46,638 bases of DNA from Thermoanaerobaculia bacterium (GTDB lineage Bacteria > Acidobacteriota > Thermoanaerobaculia > Multivoradales > JAHEKO01): NCBI GenBank assembly GCA_947259195.1, contig CAMYLC010000016.1:1-46638 (forward strand). Direction: 5' to 3'. Of the stretch, positions 15,999-25,251 are shown in pieces. The notes under the pieces are model-generated. The model did no database searches. It was not told the DNA's origin and was given only the letters and a program-made list of their open reading frames with translations. How positions within the stretch are numbered: position 1 is the stretch's first letter; every line of letters starts with the position of its first letter. A program made the position numbers and the translations under genes.

Positions 15999-18047
15999 CT
16001 ACCCTTGCAGGCGTTTGAGGGCCTCTTCCGCCTGGGCTCGCTCCCGGCCCAAGTCCGAACGTCCCTCGGTGAGAGTCAAGAACTCGCGGTAGGAGGAGCC
16101 GGCCTCCTCCATCCTCCCCATCCGCTCCAACTGCAAGGCCAGATTGAAGTGAAATGGAGCCACCGTCGGAGCCAGCTCGACGGCCTTCTGAAACGCAACG
16201 GCCGCCTCGTCATCCCGGCCCTGCCTGCCCCGTGCCATACCGAGCCCGTTCCAGGAGTAGACGTAAGCCGGATTGATCTCCAGGGCCCGATCATACAGGG
16301 CGGTCGCCTCGGCGAGATTCCCGCCTCGAGCCTCGACATCGGCTAGCTGGTGAAGCGCGACCACGTGGAGGGGATCCTCGGCGAGCGCATCTCGCAGCGC
16401 ACTGTCGGCCAGAGGCAAATCCCCGCGCCGCAAGTAGATGCGGCCGAGTCCTACCGACAGTTCCGACGAACCGAGTCCTCTTTCGATACCCCTCCGGTAG
16501 ACGTCCACGGCGTCGCTGAGCCGCCCCATCTTCTCGTAGGCGCTGCCGAGATATTCGTAGCCGAGGGAGATGTCCGGATGACTGGCAAGCAGCTTCTCGA
16601 GTCGAGTCGCTGCCGAAGTGAAGTCTTCGATCGTGAATTCGGCCAAAGCCAATTGGATCTCGTTCCAGACCTCCATCTGCTCTTTCGGGTCGGGTACAGG
16701 GCCGGCCGCGGCTTCGCTCTTGGAACCACGAGGTGAGGACAGATAGCCGAGGCTGCGGAGCCGCGCCACCGTCTCTGGGTCCAGGCTCGCCGCCTCCTCC
16801 TCTTGGGAGGCGGCTTCGAGGCCAATGCCCAGAGTCGCGAACTGTTGCTTCAGTGCGCTCACCGTCTCAGGGCGCTCCGCGGCCAGGTTGCGTCTTTCCT
16901 CCGGATCTGCGCCCAGATCGAAGAGCTCGGGCTCGGCCCCGAGTATGAGCTTGAAGTCACGACCCTCCACACCGAAGAGAGGACTCCAGCCCAGGTTGCG
17001 CTGCGCGTACAGCGATTCGCTGTAAACCGAACGCGATGGTTCATCTGCTTGCTCAACAGCGGCTTTAGAAAGCCCAATTCTCGGAAACAGGGAGCGTCCG
17101 GCACCAAGATCCTGCGGCAAACCGACCAGGTCGAGGAGCGTCGGCGCCAGATCGACGAGGCTCGTCAAGGTCTCCACACGGCTGCCGGCAGGGATCTGAC
17201 CCGGCGAATAGAGGATCATCGGCACGTGCAGTGTCGAGTTGTAGATCAGAATAGAATGGGTCGCTTCCTGGTGCTCGCCAAGACCTTCGCCATGATCGCC
17301 CACGACTCCGATGACGGTCCGAGGAAGCAGGGCGCGTGATTCGAGCGTGGTCCAGACCCTGCCGACCGCCTCGTCGGCATAGGCCACTTCCCCGGCATAC
17401 GGGTCGCTGCGGTATTGCGTTCGATACGGCTCGGGCGGCAGGTACGGCGCATGGGGATCGTAGAAGTGGAGCCAAGCGAAAAAGGGTCGCTGCCCCACCC
17501 GATCGGCAAGCCAGTCTTCGAAGGCATCAAAGACGGCCTCCGCAGGTCGCTCGGCTTGCAGCCTCTCCAGCTCTTCCACCGAAGTCCAGACCCGGTCGTC
17601 GTACACATCGAAGCCTTGCGCCAGTCCGAAGCGGCGGTCCAGGACGAAGCTTCCCAGGAAGGCCGCCGTCTCGTAGCCATTGGATTGCAGGACTTCCTGC
17701 AGGGTCAGCTGCTCCTCCGACAAGGGCGCCGCCGCGTTTTCCCTAACGCCATGTGTCGGAGGGTAGTTGCCAGTCAGGATGGAAGCATGTGAGGGCAGGG
17801 TCAGCGGAACAGGAGCTCGGACACGGCTGAAGTTGACTCCTTCACGCGCCAACCGATCCAGATTGGGTGTAACTACATTGTCGGCACCATTGCAGCTCAG
17901 GTGGTCGGCACGAAGGGTGTCGATGGTGATCAGTAGGAGGTTGCGCGGTGCCTCCGCCAATACCTGGCCAGGCACTGCCACCAGACCTGCCAAACAAGCC
18001 AATCGTCGAAGTGTTCTTTGGCTTTGCCGAATTGAGAGCACCCACAT
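15999..18047 (-). CDS. Exported sulfatase-fold hydrolase fused to TPR repeats (paralogue)
   Basis: The start ATG 18047 gives 682 aa with a signal-like N-terminus (Arg-rich, then LACLAGLVAVPGQVLAEA). The open frame upstream to 18251 overlaps the divergent M14 gene and is not used. Metal ligands are Asp43 and Asp48 in ITIDTLRADHL. The nucleophile region is LTLPSHASILTG with Thr83 where sulfatases have Cys/Ser and His87 where they have Arg. The VVGDHGEGLGEH motif completes the metal site. TPR repeats fill about residues 470-680. It has the same domain plan as the protein at 6787-9189, but is exported rather than kept by a transmembrane helix. It may act on a phospho- or sulfo-ester at the cell surface, with the TPR part recruiting a partner. 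Confidence 0.87.
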   Translation of the reverse strand: MWVLSIRQSQRTLRRLACLAGLVAVPGQVLAEAPRNLLLITIDTLRADHLSCNGADNVVTPNLDRLAREGVNFSRVRAPVPLTLPSHASILTGNYPPTHGVRENAAAPLSEEQLTLQEVLQSNGYETAAFLGSFVLDRRFGLAQGFDVYDDRVWTSVEELERLQAERPAEAVFDAFEDWLADRVGQRPFFAWLHFYDPHAPYLPPEPYRTQYRSDPYAGEVAYADEAVGRVWTTLESRALLPRTVIGVVGDHGEGLGEHQEATHSILIYNSTLHVPMILYSPGQIPAGSRVETLTSLVDLAPTLLDLVGLPQDLGAGRSLFPRIGLSKAAVEQADEPSRSVYSESLYAQRNLGWSPLFGVEGRDFKLILGAEPELFDLGADPEERRNLAAERPETVSALKQQFATLGIGLEAASQEEEAASLDPETVARLRSLGYLSSPRGSKSEAAAGPVPDPKEQMEVWNEIQLALAEFTIEDFTSAATRLEKLLASHPDISLGYEYLGSAYEKMGRLSDAVDVYRRGIERGLGSSELSVGLGRIYLRRGDLPLADSALRDALAEDPLHVVALHQLADVEARGGNLAEATALYDRALEINPAYVYSWNGLGMARGRQGRDDEAAVAFQKAVELAPTVAPFHFNLALQLERMGRMEEAGSSYREFLTLTEGRSDLGRERAQAEEALKRLQG

Positions 18048-18120
18048 GACTGTATCGATCCGCTTGCGACCGGATAGATTATAGGTTCTGCGATTGCGAC
18101 GACTTCCACCGGAGGGAACC

Positions 18121-20877
18121 ATGCAACGATCCGCGGTCTGCTTCTGCACACTGATCCTCTCACTGCTCGTGCCCTCACTGGCAGCCGACGATGGCCTCTT
18201 CGCTCCCGATCGCCCGGAGCTCGGCTCAGCCGAGGCGATCGCGAAGCTCACCAGCGATCCGGCCTACCTGAGTCCCTGGGTCGCCTATCTCCCCGACTCC
18301 GAGACCGTACCCTCGCCGACCGAGTACCTGGGCTACATTCCTGGCGCCGCCGGCGAGCTGACTCACGCAGAGAGGATCTACGGCTACATGCGGAAGCTGG
18401 CTCGAACATCGCCCCGAGTCGAAGTCGAAGTGCTCGGCGAGACCGAAGAGGGGCGCGAAATTCTGCTGGTCATCGTGGCCGACGAAGAGGGAATCGGGAG
18501 TCTGGACGAGCTCAAGGCCGCCACCGCGGCTCTGGCTGACCCGAGGCAGACGAGTCAGCACGAAGCCGAGCAGATCATCGTCCGCTCCAGACCTATCTAC
18601 TACATCAACGCCGCCATTCACGGCGACGAGACCGGTAGTCCAGAGATGGCCATGGAGCTGGCGTATCGGCTGGCGGTCTCCGATCAGCCGATGATTCAGG
18701 AAATCAGGAAGCAGCTCGTAGTCCTCATCAACCCGGTCTCCAATCCCGACGGCCGCGACAAGGTGGCGGACTGGTTCTATCGGTTCCTGAAGGGCAAGAC
18801 CGACTACGTTGCGCTACCCCGCCAGTCACCTCCCTACTGGGGGCGCTACCTCTTCGTGGATGCCAATCGTGATGCTCATCAGCAGACCCAGGGTCTGGTG
18901 CGAGCGGTCTACAGGATGTTCTTCGACTACCACCCCACCGTGGTGCACGACCTGCATGAGGCCATGTTTCTATTGCAGACCTGGAACGGTACGGGGCCCT
19001 ACAACCCGAATCTCGACCCTATCGTCACCAGCGAATTCCTGGAGATGAGCTTCCACGAGGTGACAACCCTGACCGCGATGGGCATGCCAGGTGTTTGGAC
19101 CTGGGACTTCGGCGAGGGCTACGGCCACCACTACCTGGACTCCGTTGGCATGAACCACAACAGCATCGGGCGCGGCTACGAGACGATGGGCAACGCCGGC
19201 GCCGAAACGATGATGCGAACCGTCTGGGGGGACGAGATGACCCGCAGATGGTTTCGCCCCATGCCCGTCGAGGGGACCCTACGCTGGTCCATGCGCGACA
19301 ACGTCAACTACCAACAGACCGCGCTGCTGTCGATTCTGGACTACACCGCCAAGAACGCCGACGAGATGCTCCTGAACTTTTACCGCAAGGGCTACAACTC
19401 CTGGCAGAAGGGTGTTGCGGGCAGCCCTTACGCCTTCGTCATCCCCGCGGATCAGAACGATCGGCGGCGTGCTGCGCAGATGGTGAACGCGCTCTTGAGG
19501 CAGGGGATCGAGGTCAGCAGAGCGAGTCGAGCTTTCATGGTGGATGAGGGCACTTTCGAGGCCGGCAGCTTCGTGGTGCCTCTCGACCAGCCCTACCGCA
19601 ACTACGCGGTGGATCTGCTGGAGCTTCAGGACTTCCCTTTCGATACAGAACACCTACCCTACGACGACGTGACCTGGAATCTCCCGACTCACTACGGCGT
19701 CGAGACAGTAGGAATCGACGATCATCGGATCGTCCCAATCTCCTTGACACCCGTCGAAGGTGAAGTAAGAGCCGAAGGCAGCGTTTCTGGAGCAGGACCC
19801 GTCTACCTGCTGAGCGACCGCGGCCAGGAGGGAATGCTGGCAGCCCGCTATCGCCTGGCGGACTTCTCGCTGGAGATTGCCGAGGAACCGTTCTCGGCCG
19901 GTGGCATCGAGTATCCAGCCGGGAGCTGGATTCTAGGGAAACAGGAAGGGCTCCGAGATGCGCTGGTTGTCGCGGCGAACGACCTGGCGCTCGACTTTGA
20001 AAGCGCCGCCGTCGCTCCCGGCGTCGATAGCCATGAAGCCTCAGTCCCCAGGCTCGGAGTCTGGGTACCCTGGGCCGACACCGACTCCATCGGCTGGCTG
20101 CGCTACACGCTGGACCAGCAGGGTGTGCCCTACACGTACTTGAGGGACGAGGACATTCGAGCAGGCAGCCTCGAAGAGAAGGTGGATGTGATCGTCTACG
20201 GTAACGTGGACCTCGAGCTCACCTCCCAGATCCACGGCATTCAGGCCGTTGACGGCCCGATGCCCTTCACCAAGACCGTCGAGTTCCCGAGCCATGGCGA
20301 ACCCGCTGCCTCGGAGGACATCACGGGAGGCATTGGCTGGACCGGCCTCTCCAACCTCCAGAGCTTCGTCGAGCTGGGCGGGCTCCTGTTGACCCTGGGC
20401 AACGGTTCTTCCCTCGCCCTGGATGGCGGCATGATTCGAAACGTTCGACGAGCCCTCGACACGGGCATCTCGACTCCCGGCGCAGAGATTCGAACAAGCT
20501 TCCTGAAGCCTGAACACCCGATTGCCTACGGCTATAGCGAGACTCCTTCGGTCTTTCGTTTCAACTACCCCGTCTACGATCTTCCGAAGCACTGGCTGAG
20601 GATGGCCTACTGCACTTCTTGCCTCGACGGAGATGTGGACAAGAGCACGGTGGTCCTGCAATGGGGAGCCGAGTCGCAGCCGATGGTAGTCAGCGGGGGT
20701 GCCAGGGATGAAGACAAGCTACAGGGACGCCCAGCGATCCTGTCGGTGCCAACCGGCAAGGGCGCGATCGTGGCCTACAACTTCAACCCGATGCACCGCT
20801 ACCTGAACCACTCGGACCACCGCTTCCTGTGGAACGCGATTCTCAACTGGCAACGGCTCGTCTCGATCGATCACTGA
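18121..20877 (+). CDS. Exported M14-family zinc carboxypeptidase
   Basis: The start ATG 18121 follows GGAGGG and gives 918 aa. The signal peptide is MQRSAVCFCTLILSLLVPSLA. The M14 zinc motif is His167-G-D-Glu170 in YINAAIHGDETGSPEMAMEL, with later NPVSNPDGRD, DANRD and VHDLHEAM (His276/His279, one the likely third zinc ligand). A C-terminal ~450-residue region of unclear fold follows the peptidase domain. The family hydrolyses C-terminal residues or amidated peptides, and the exported form may recycle peptides. It is divergent from the sulfatase/TPR gene with 73 nt between starts. The annotation 'peptidase M14' is safe; specificity is not. Confidence 0.88.
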   Translation: MQRSAVCFCTLILSLLVPSLAADDGLFAPDRPELGSAEAIAKLTSDPAYLSPWVAYLPDSETVPSPTEYLGYIPGAAGELTHAERIYGYMRKLARTSPRVEVEVLGETEEGREILLVIVADEEGIGSLDELKAATAALADPRQTSQHEAEQIIVRSRPIYYINAAIHGDETGSPEMAMELAYRLAVSDQPMIQEIRKQLVVLINPVSNPDGRDKVADWFYRFLKGKTDYVALPRQSPPYWGRYLFVDANRDAHQQTQGLVRAVYRMFFDYHPTVVHDLHEAMFLLQTWNGTGPYNPNLDPIVTSEFLEMSFHEVTTLTAMGMPGVWTWDFGEGYGHHYLDSVGMNHNSIGRGYETMGNAGAETMMRTVWGDEMTRRWFRPMPVEGTLRWSMRDNVNYQQTALLSILDYTAKNADEMLLNFYRKGYNSWQKGVAGSPYAFVIPADQNDRRRAAQMVNALLRQGIEVSRASRAFMVDEGTFEAGSFVVPLDQPYRNYAVDLLELQDFPFDTEHLPYDDVTWNLPTHYGVETVGIDDHRIVPISLTPVEGEVRAEGSVSGAGPVYLLSDRGQEGMLAARYRLADFSLEIAEEPFSAGGIEYPAGSWILGKQEGLRDALVVAANDLALDFESAAVAPGVDSHEASVPRLGVWVPWADTDSIGWLRYTLDQQGVPYTYLRDEDIRAGSLEEKVDVIVYGNVDLELTSQIHGIQAVDGPMPFTKTVEFPSHGEPAASEDITGGIGWTGLSNLQSFVELGGLLLTLGNGSSLALDGGMIRNVRRALDTGISTPGAEIRTSFLKPEHPIAYGYSETPSVFRFNYPVYDLPKHWLRMAYCTSCLDGDVDKSTVVLQWGAESQPMVVSGGARDEDKLQGRPAILSVPTGKGAIVAYNFNPMHRYLNHSDHRFLWNAILNWQRLVSIDH

Positions 20878-21208
20878 CGCGATCGCTCTAGCTCGCGTTG
20901 CCGGCTTGGGGTTGAGGCGTCCGGGCGTGCCTTCCGGCCGATCCTTGAGGGCTTGAGGGCATAGGGGCTTAGGGGTCGCAAGGTCAGGACTTTGTTGGGA
21001 GCCCTGGATCATCTTCTGGATCCTCTACGACGGGATGACTAGAGATTCCTGTCAAGGAGTCGTCCCCTACACCCTTAGGCCCTTCGGCCCCTACTGCCTT
21101 CCGCGGTGCCAGAGGTTCGTTCGGGAGGACCCCAGGGGATTCTTGCAGCGGAAGGGAGGATAGCCCCCTGGGATCCTGCCCCCCGGGCTGACCTCCAGCC
21201 CCCATCAA
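20878..21208. repeat. Composite intergenic repeat element D, between convergent genes
   Basis: The 331-nt gap separates convergent genes. It holds a GGGTTGAGGCGTCCGGGCG module with hairpin and GATCCTTGAGGGC (about 20910-20946), close to the module at 9184. Octamers GAGGGCTT, GAGGGCAT, AGGGGCTT, AGGGGTCG follow (20947-20978). The octamers return in inverted form at about 21063-21096. The conserved-loop hairpin is at 21112-21195. The order of parts on the minus strand (hairpin, ACCTCTGGCACCG, octamers) equals that of element A on the plus strand. Confidence 0.75.
21112..21195. repeat. Hairpin with conserved loop, copy D
   Basis: Arms starting GAGGTTCGTTCGGGAGG and ending GGGCTGACCTC pair imperfectly. 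The loop at 21142-21163 begins CTTGCAGCGGAAGGGAGG and ends ATAG. It is the opposite orientation to copy A. Confidence 0.8.
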
Positions 21209-23272
21209 CTAGTCGACGGTGCACGGCCAGGCGAGGAGATCGGCGCGGGCGCGGGCCTGGGTAGCTATCTCTGTCCGGCCCAGCCCATCGGCCGCCGCGG
21301 CCAGGCCTTCGAGAGCTTCTCGGTTGTAGGGATTGCTGGCGAGGATCTGCTCGTACCACCGGCAAGCTCGCTCGAAGTTCCCGGCTCCCAGGTAAAGTGA
21401 CCCAGCCGCTAGAAAGTCATCTTCCTCCGCCAGGCCTGCGGAAGCCAGGTCGCTGTACATCCGGAGCGCCCCTTCCGCGTCACCGGCCGCTGCGGCGTCC
21501 TGCGCCTCGAGCTTCTTGCGATAGGCCTGATTGTGCTCCACCCAGGCCTCCTCCTCAGCTGCTTTCAGCACTCGAAAGCGCTCCAGAGCAGCCTTCCCAT
21601 TCTCCTTGTCGCCTTCACGCATGTATGCGGTACCCAGGTGATGCTGCACCTGTGTGTCCTCGGGAAGAAGGGCGGCGAGCCGCTCGAAGTAGCCTCTGGC
21701 CGCGGCAAAGTCATTCTCTCGCAGGCTCATCAGGCCGAGGGTGTAGAGAGTACTCTCGCCATTCGGATCTCGTACTATCTCGACTTGCATCAAATCGCGC
21801 AGCACGTCGAACTCCTCGGTGGAGAGGGTCGCCAGCGCAAATCGGGGCACCGCCCGATCAGCATCGGGATCCAGCTCCACGGCTCTTGCGAAGGCGGCGA
21901 TGGATGCCCCAATGTGCATCTGCTCGTATTCGACCCGACCCAGCGTCAGGTAGAGGGGAGCTACTTCCATGCCGAGCTCGATGGCCTTCTTGCAGGAGTC
22001 CGATGACGCTTCCCAGTCGCCGACCTCCGACTGGATCACCGCCAGCAGGTAGTGGAGCCGCGCATTCTCCGGCATCGATCTCAGAGCCCGGCGCGCCAGG
22101 CATTCGGCCAACTGCCCCGCCTTCATGGTATGCGCCACCCTGGCGGCTCCGGAGTAGAGAGTAGACATCTCAGGCAGCCACTCCAAGAGTCGACGATAGC
22201 CAGCAAGAGCGCTCCACAGGTCCTCCCGCGCCTCGGCATCGAGGACGAGAATCATGCGGGCCGGCGCATGGAAAGGCCTCTTTTCGAGGATCAGTTCGAC
22301 CTCAGTCTCCACCGGGCCTCCAGTCGTCTGGAGGTGGTGGACCCTGTCGACCCTGGCCTCCAGGTCGGGGAAGAACTCGGGATAGGAGGTCAGGCTCTCA
22401 TCGTCCGAAGCCTCTTGCAGCAGTAACCACGGCACCGGGTCCTGGTCGTCGATCTCCAGTGCGATTCGCAGGGCGTTGGCAGCTCTCTCGGTCTCCCCCA
22501 ATCGCATTTCGGCCAGTCCAATAGCCAGATAGCTCCGAGCAAGATAGAGATTCTCCCCTGCCAGGTGATGCAGCTGGTTGATCTCTTCTTCATCACCCAG
22601 ACTAAGCAGGATCATGCGAGCTGCGAGGCTCTCGGTCGAGTCCGTAGCCGCCTCCGCCAATGGCCCCAGAAGTACTCTCGCCTCGTCCCTGCGCTCCAGC
22701 GCCACAAAGACCTCTGCCAGCAGGAGAGTGGCGTCTGGACCCGATCCCTGAAGTCCTTGGACTCTCTCCAATTCCGAGGCAGCCTGCTCCAGGTCCCCAA
22801 GACGAATCGCCGTCCTCGCAAGACCCACCAGCGCTGGTGCAAACTGCGGAGCATTCTCCACCGCCTTGTCGAAGGACTCGCGAGCCTGCTCGGCCTTGCC
22901 TTGCGCGAGCAGCGTGCGACCGAGCAGGTGCCAAGCCAGGTAGGGCCTTCGCACCTGGGACTTCGTGGCAACCAGCAGGTGTTTCTGAGCGGCATCGAGA
23001 TCCCCAGAATCGAGCCTGGCCTGGCCCATGAGAAGGCTGGCAGGGCCATGATTCGGAGCCACCTCGAGAATCCCCTCGAGCTCGGCCTCTGCCGCTTCGA
23101 CATCACCCGCTTGAAGCAAAGACACCGCCTTCTGCATTCTGCTCTGGAGATGGCCGGCTGGGGGACCGGCTCCGGTCCGAGGTGGCTGGGCCGACGCAGG
23201 ACCTGATGACAGCGTCCAGACCAGGCATGCCAAACAAATAGCGAGAAGCCGGTTTCTGAAGAGGGCTCTCAC
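21209..23272 (-). CDS. Exported or membrane-anchored TPR-repeat protein
   Basis: I place the start at GTG 23272, which overlaps the stop codon of the CRTAC1 gene (GTGA). The product then begins MRALFRNRLLAICLACLVWT, a good signal sequence ending ASAQ, and has 687 aa. The frame is open upstream to 23545 but that is antisense-free overlap with CRTAC1 in another frame and lacks a signal. The rest is a chain of TPR units, for example AVSLLQAGDVEAAEAELEGI and AVENAPQFAPALVGLARTAI. It should act as a scaffold in the cell envelope. The overlap with the CRTAC1 gene points to translational coupling and a joint complex. Confidence 0.83.
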   Translation of the reverse strand: MRALFRNRLLAICLACLVWTLSSGPASAQPPRTGAGPPAGHLQSRMQKAVSLLQAGDVEAAEAELEGILEVAPNHGPASLLMGQARLDSGDLDAAQKHLLVATKSQVRRPYLAWHLLGRTLLAQGKAEQARESFDKAVENAPQFAPALVGLARTAIRLGDLEQAASELERVQGLQGSGPDATLLLAEVFVALERRDEARVLLGPLAEAATDSTESLAARMILLSLGDEEEINQLHHLAGENLYLARSYLAIGLAEMRLGETERAANALRIALEIDDQDPVPWLLLQEASDDESLTSYPEFFPDLEARVDRVHHLQTTGGPVETEVELILEKRPFHAPARMILVLDAEAREDLWSALAGYRRLLEWLPEMSTLYSGAARVAHTMKAGQLAECLARRALRSMPENARLHYLLAVIQSEVGDWEASSDSCKKAIELGMEVAPLYLTLGRVEYEQMHIGASIAAFARAVELDPDADRAVPRFALATLSTEEFDVLRDLMQVEIVRDPNGESTLYTLGLMSLRENDFAAARGYFERLAALLPEDTQVQHHLGTAYMREGDKENGKAALERFRVLKAAEEEAWVEHNQAYRKKLEAQDAAAAGDAEGALRMYSDLASAGLAEEDDFLAAGSLYLGAGNFERACRWYEQILASNPYNREALEGLAAAADGLGRTEIATQARARADLLAWPCTVD

Positions 23273-24954
23273 TGCGCCAACACCCCAGGTCGCCAAATCA
23301 CCACCTGTCGATTCGCGGGCAGATCCATGAAGATGGAGCGCCGTCCACCCGGCCAGCGGACGGACATCCGATCGAGCTTCGTTGCCGAGCCCAATCCGAA
23401 GTGGAGCCGTGGATCGAGCTCCGAAGCGTACGAGCCACCCGAGGTGGCTTCGCGGATCTGCTTCGATCCCTCGACTTCCACCTCGACTCTCGAACCCAGA
23501 GGGCGGCGGTTGCCTGAGGCCTGACGCAGATCGACACGGAGCCATGACCTTGGCGGTGTGCCGTTCACGAAGAGATTGGGCTTCTCGTCCTGATTGCTAA
23601 CGGCGAGATCCAGATCGCCATCGTTCTCCAGGTCGAAGAAGACGGCTCCGCGACTGGACAGCTTCACGCTGAAGGCACCGCCGGCGTCAGCGCTGACATC
23701 TTGGTACTTGCCACCTTCGTTGATTAGGATCTGGTTCAACTGACGGTAGGTCTCTCCGAGAGACTCGTCCTCATCCACCTGGGGGTAGATGTGCCCGTTG
23801 GAGAAGAATAGATCCACATCCCGGTCGTTGTCCGCATCGAAGAACAATACCCCCCATCCCAGAGGTGCGAAGCTGGTCACCGCGAGCTGGGAGATGAAGG
23901 ATTCGTCCTGGAACAGCTCTCCTGCCAGATTGCGATAGAGGGCGTAGTAGTCGAGCGCAAAGTTCGTGACACCGAGGTCGAACCAGCCGTCGCCATCGTA
24001 GTCGCCGTAGTGCACGCCCATGCTGCCCTGCACCCTGCCGTCGGCGTTGTAGGAGCTGCCGGTCCAGGTGCCGACCTCCTCGAAGGTGCCGTTTCCGTGG
24101 TTCTTGTAGAGCCGGTTGGCGGTGCTGTCGTTGGCCACGTAGATGTCGGTGTCGCCGTCGTTGTCATAGTCGAAGCTGACGACCCCCATCGTGTAGCCGA
24201 GGCGGCCCTCCGCCAGACCCGAAGCCTCCGTCGCATCCTCGAAGGTGCCGTCTCCCCGGTTGAGATAGAAGGTGTTCGGCGACTCGATCAGGCCGCGGGG
24301 GCCGTCCATGACTTCGACCTTGCCTCGCCAGCGGCGAGTCCTTCGAGCCGCCAGGATCTCCTCCCACGGAGCGACGATGTAATTGCCGACATAGAGATCC
24401 TGATCACCATCACCGTCCGCATCCAGAAAGGTCGCGCCGATGCTCCAGGCCGGCTCAGCGACCCCGGCCTCCTCGGTGACATCCGTAAAGGTGCCATCGC
24501 CATTGTTGCGGTAAAGGATGTTGTCGCCGTAAGCGGTCAGGTAGATGTCAGGCAGGCCATCGCCGTTGTAATCGCCGACGCAGCCGCCATGGCCGTAGAC
24601 TCTGGCCCCGACGCCCGCCTGCTGACTCACTTCGACAAAGGTCCCGTCGCCCAGGTTGCGATAGAGAGCGCTCCTCTCCTCCTCCGCTTCCTCTCGCCTC
24701 GGAATCCTGAACGCCGCCACGAAATAGAGATCCTGGTAACCATCCCCGTCGTAATCCAGCACCAACACTCCATTGCCATCCGATTCCAGGATGTGCGGCT
24801 TCTCGATGCTTCCGGAGTAGGTCACGATTTCCAGGCCGGATCCAATACTGCGATCGTCGAATCGCGGGATCTGAGCTTGGACAGCCGACCACCCGAAGGA
24901 CACAATGAGACCCACGGGTACACCGATTGCAGACAGCCGCCGAAAACCGAGCAT
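23269..24954 (-). CDS. CRTAC1-type FG-GAP/VCBS repeat protein with C-terminal ASPIC/UnbV domain
   Basis: The 561-aa protein starts at ATG 24954 with a signal peptide (MLGFRRLSAIGVPVGLIVSF, cleavage after VQAQ). At least six Asp-rich FG-GAP blades are visible, such as LDYDGDGYQDLYF, GDYNGDGLPDIYL and FDYDNDGDTDIYV, which usually bind calcium in a beta-propeller. The C-terminus (LRVDLRQASGNRRPLGSRVE, then FGLGSATKLDRMSVRWPGG) is the ASPIC/UnbV domain. Such proteins occur as exported, often TPR-linked, adhesins or chaperones; the function is unproven. It is transcribed ahead of the TPR gene. A TACAAT -10-like box lies 9 nt before the start, so the mRNA may have almost no leader. Confidence 0.9.
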   Translation of the reverse strand: MLGFRRLSAIGVPVGLIVSFGWSAVQAQIPRFDDRSIGSGLEIVTYSGSIEKPHILESDGNGVLVLDYDGDGYQDLYFVAAFRIPRREEAEEERSALYRNLGDGTFVEVSQQAGVGARVYGHGGCVGDYNGDGLPDIYLTAYGDNILYRNNGDGTFTDVTEEAGVAEPAWSIGATFLDADGDGDQDLYVGNYIVAPWEEILAARRTRRWRGKVEVMDGPRGLIESPNTFYLNRGDGTFEDATEASGLAEGRLGYTMGVVSFDYDNDGDTDIYVANDSTANRLYKNHGNGTFEEVGTWTGSSYNADGRVQGSMGVHYGDYDGDGWFDLGVTNFALDYYALYRNLAGELFQDESFISQLAVTSFAPLGWGVLFFDADNDRDVDLFFSNGHIYPQVDEDESLGETYRQLNQILINEGGKYQDVSADAGGAFSVKLSSRGAVFFDLENDGDLDLAVSNQDEKPNLFVNGTPPRSWLRVDLRQASGNRRPLGSRVEVEVEGSKQIREATSGGSYASELDPRLHFGLGSATKLDRMSVRWPGGRRSIFMDLPANRQVVIWRPGVLAQ

Positions 24955-24963
24955 GCTGCGAGA

Positions 24964-24969
24964 ATTGTA
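24964..24969 (-). promoter_or_regulatory. Candidate -10 box of the CRTAC1/TPR operon
   Basis: On the minus strand TACAAT ends 9 nt before the ATG at 24954, and no ribosome-binding site fits. The -35 (TGGATT at 16-nt spacing) is weak. Confidence 0.3.
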
Positions 24970-25028
24970 GCCAACACTGACATGGAATCCACCGGGTAGC
25001 CTCTATCGAGATCAGCACGACTTCGACC

Positions 25029-25251
25029 ATGAACCTGCCAGTCCTTCGAATTTTGCTACTCCTGCTCCTTCTGAGTACTGTCATTCGGATCTGGGTCGAT
25101 AGGAGCCAACATCCTGCCCAGCCTTCGCCTGCGCAGGGAGTTTCCGACCCCGCGTCGGTAGTGGCTCCATCCGAGCCCGAGCATGGACAAGGGGAGGTGG
25201 CCGATCCACTTCTACTGGAGAGCTGTGACCGCTCCAAGGCGCTTCTCCCCG
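25029..25251 (+). other. 297-nt gap with a doubtful small membrane-anchor ORF
   Basis: Between the MttB-family stop (25252) and the CRTAC1 start (24954) the plus strand has an ORF beginning at 25029. It reads MNLPVLRILLLLLLLSTVIR and then a Pro/Ser-rich stretch. Its frame runs on antisense into the MttB gene as far as 25535, which is not plausible coding. No ribosome-binding site is visible. The Leu-rich start looks like a signal anchor, so a small or decayed exported protein is possible, but I would not call it a gene. Otherwise the gap holds the promoter region of the minus-strand CRTAC1 gene. Confidence 0.2.

Noticed and set aside
24010..24999. Plus-strand ORF of 329 codons opposite the CRTAC1 gene
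   Set aside because: It mirrors the Asp-rich repeats of CRTAC1 as Val/Ile-rich sequence. No ribosome-binding site or domain supports it.
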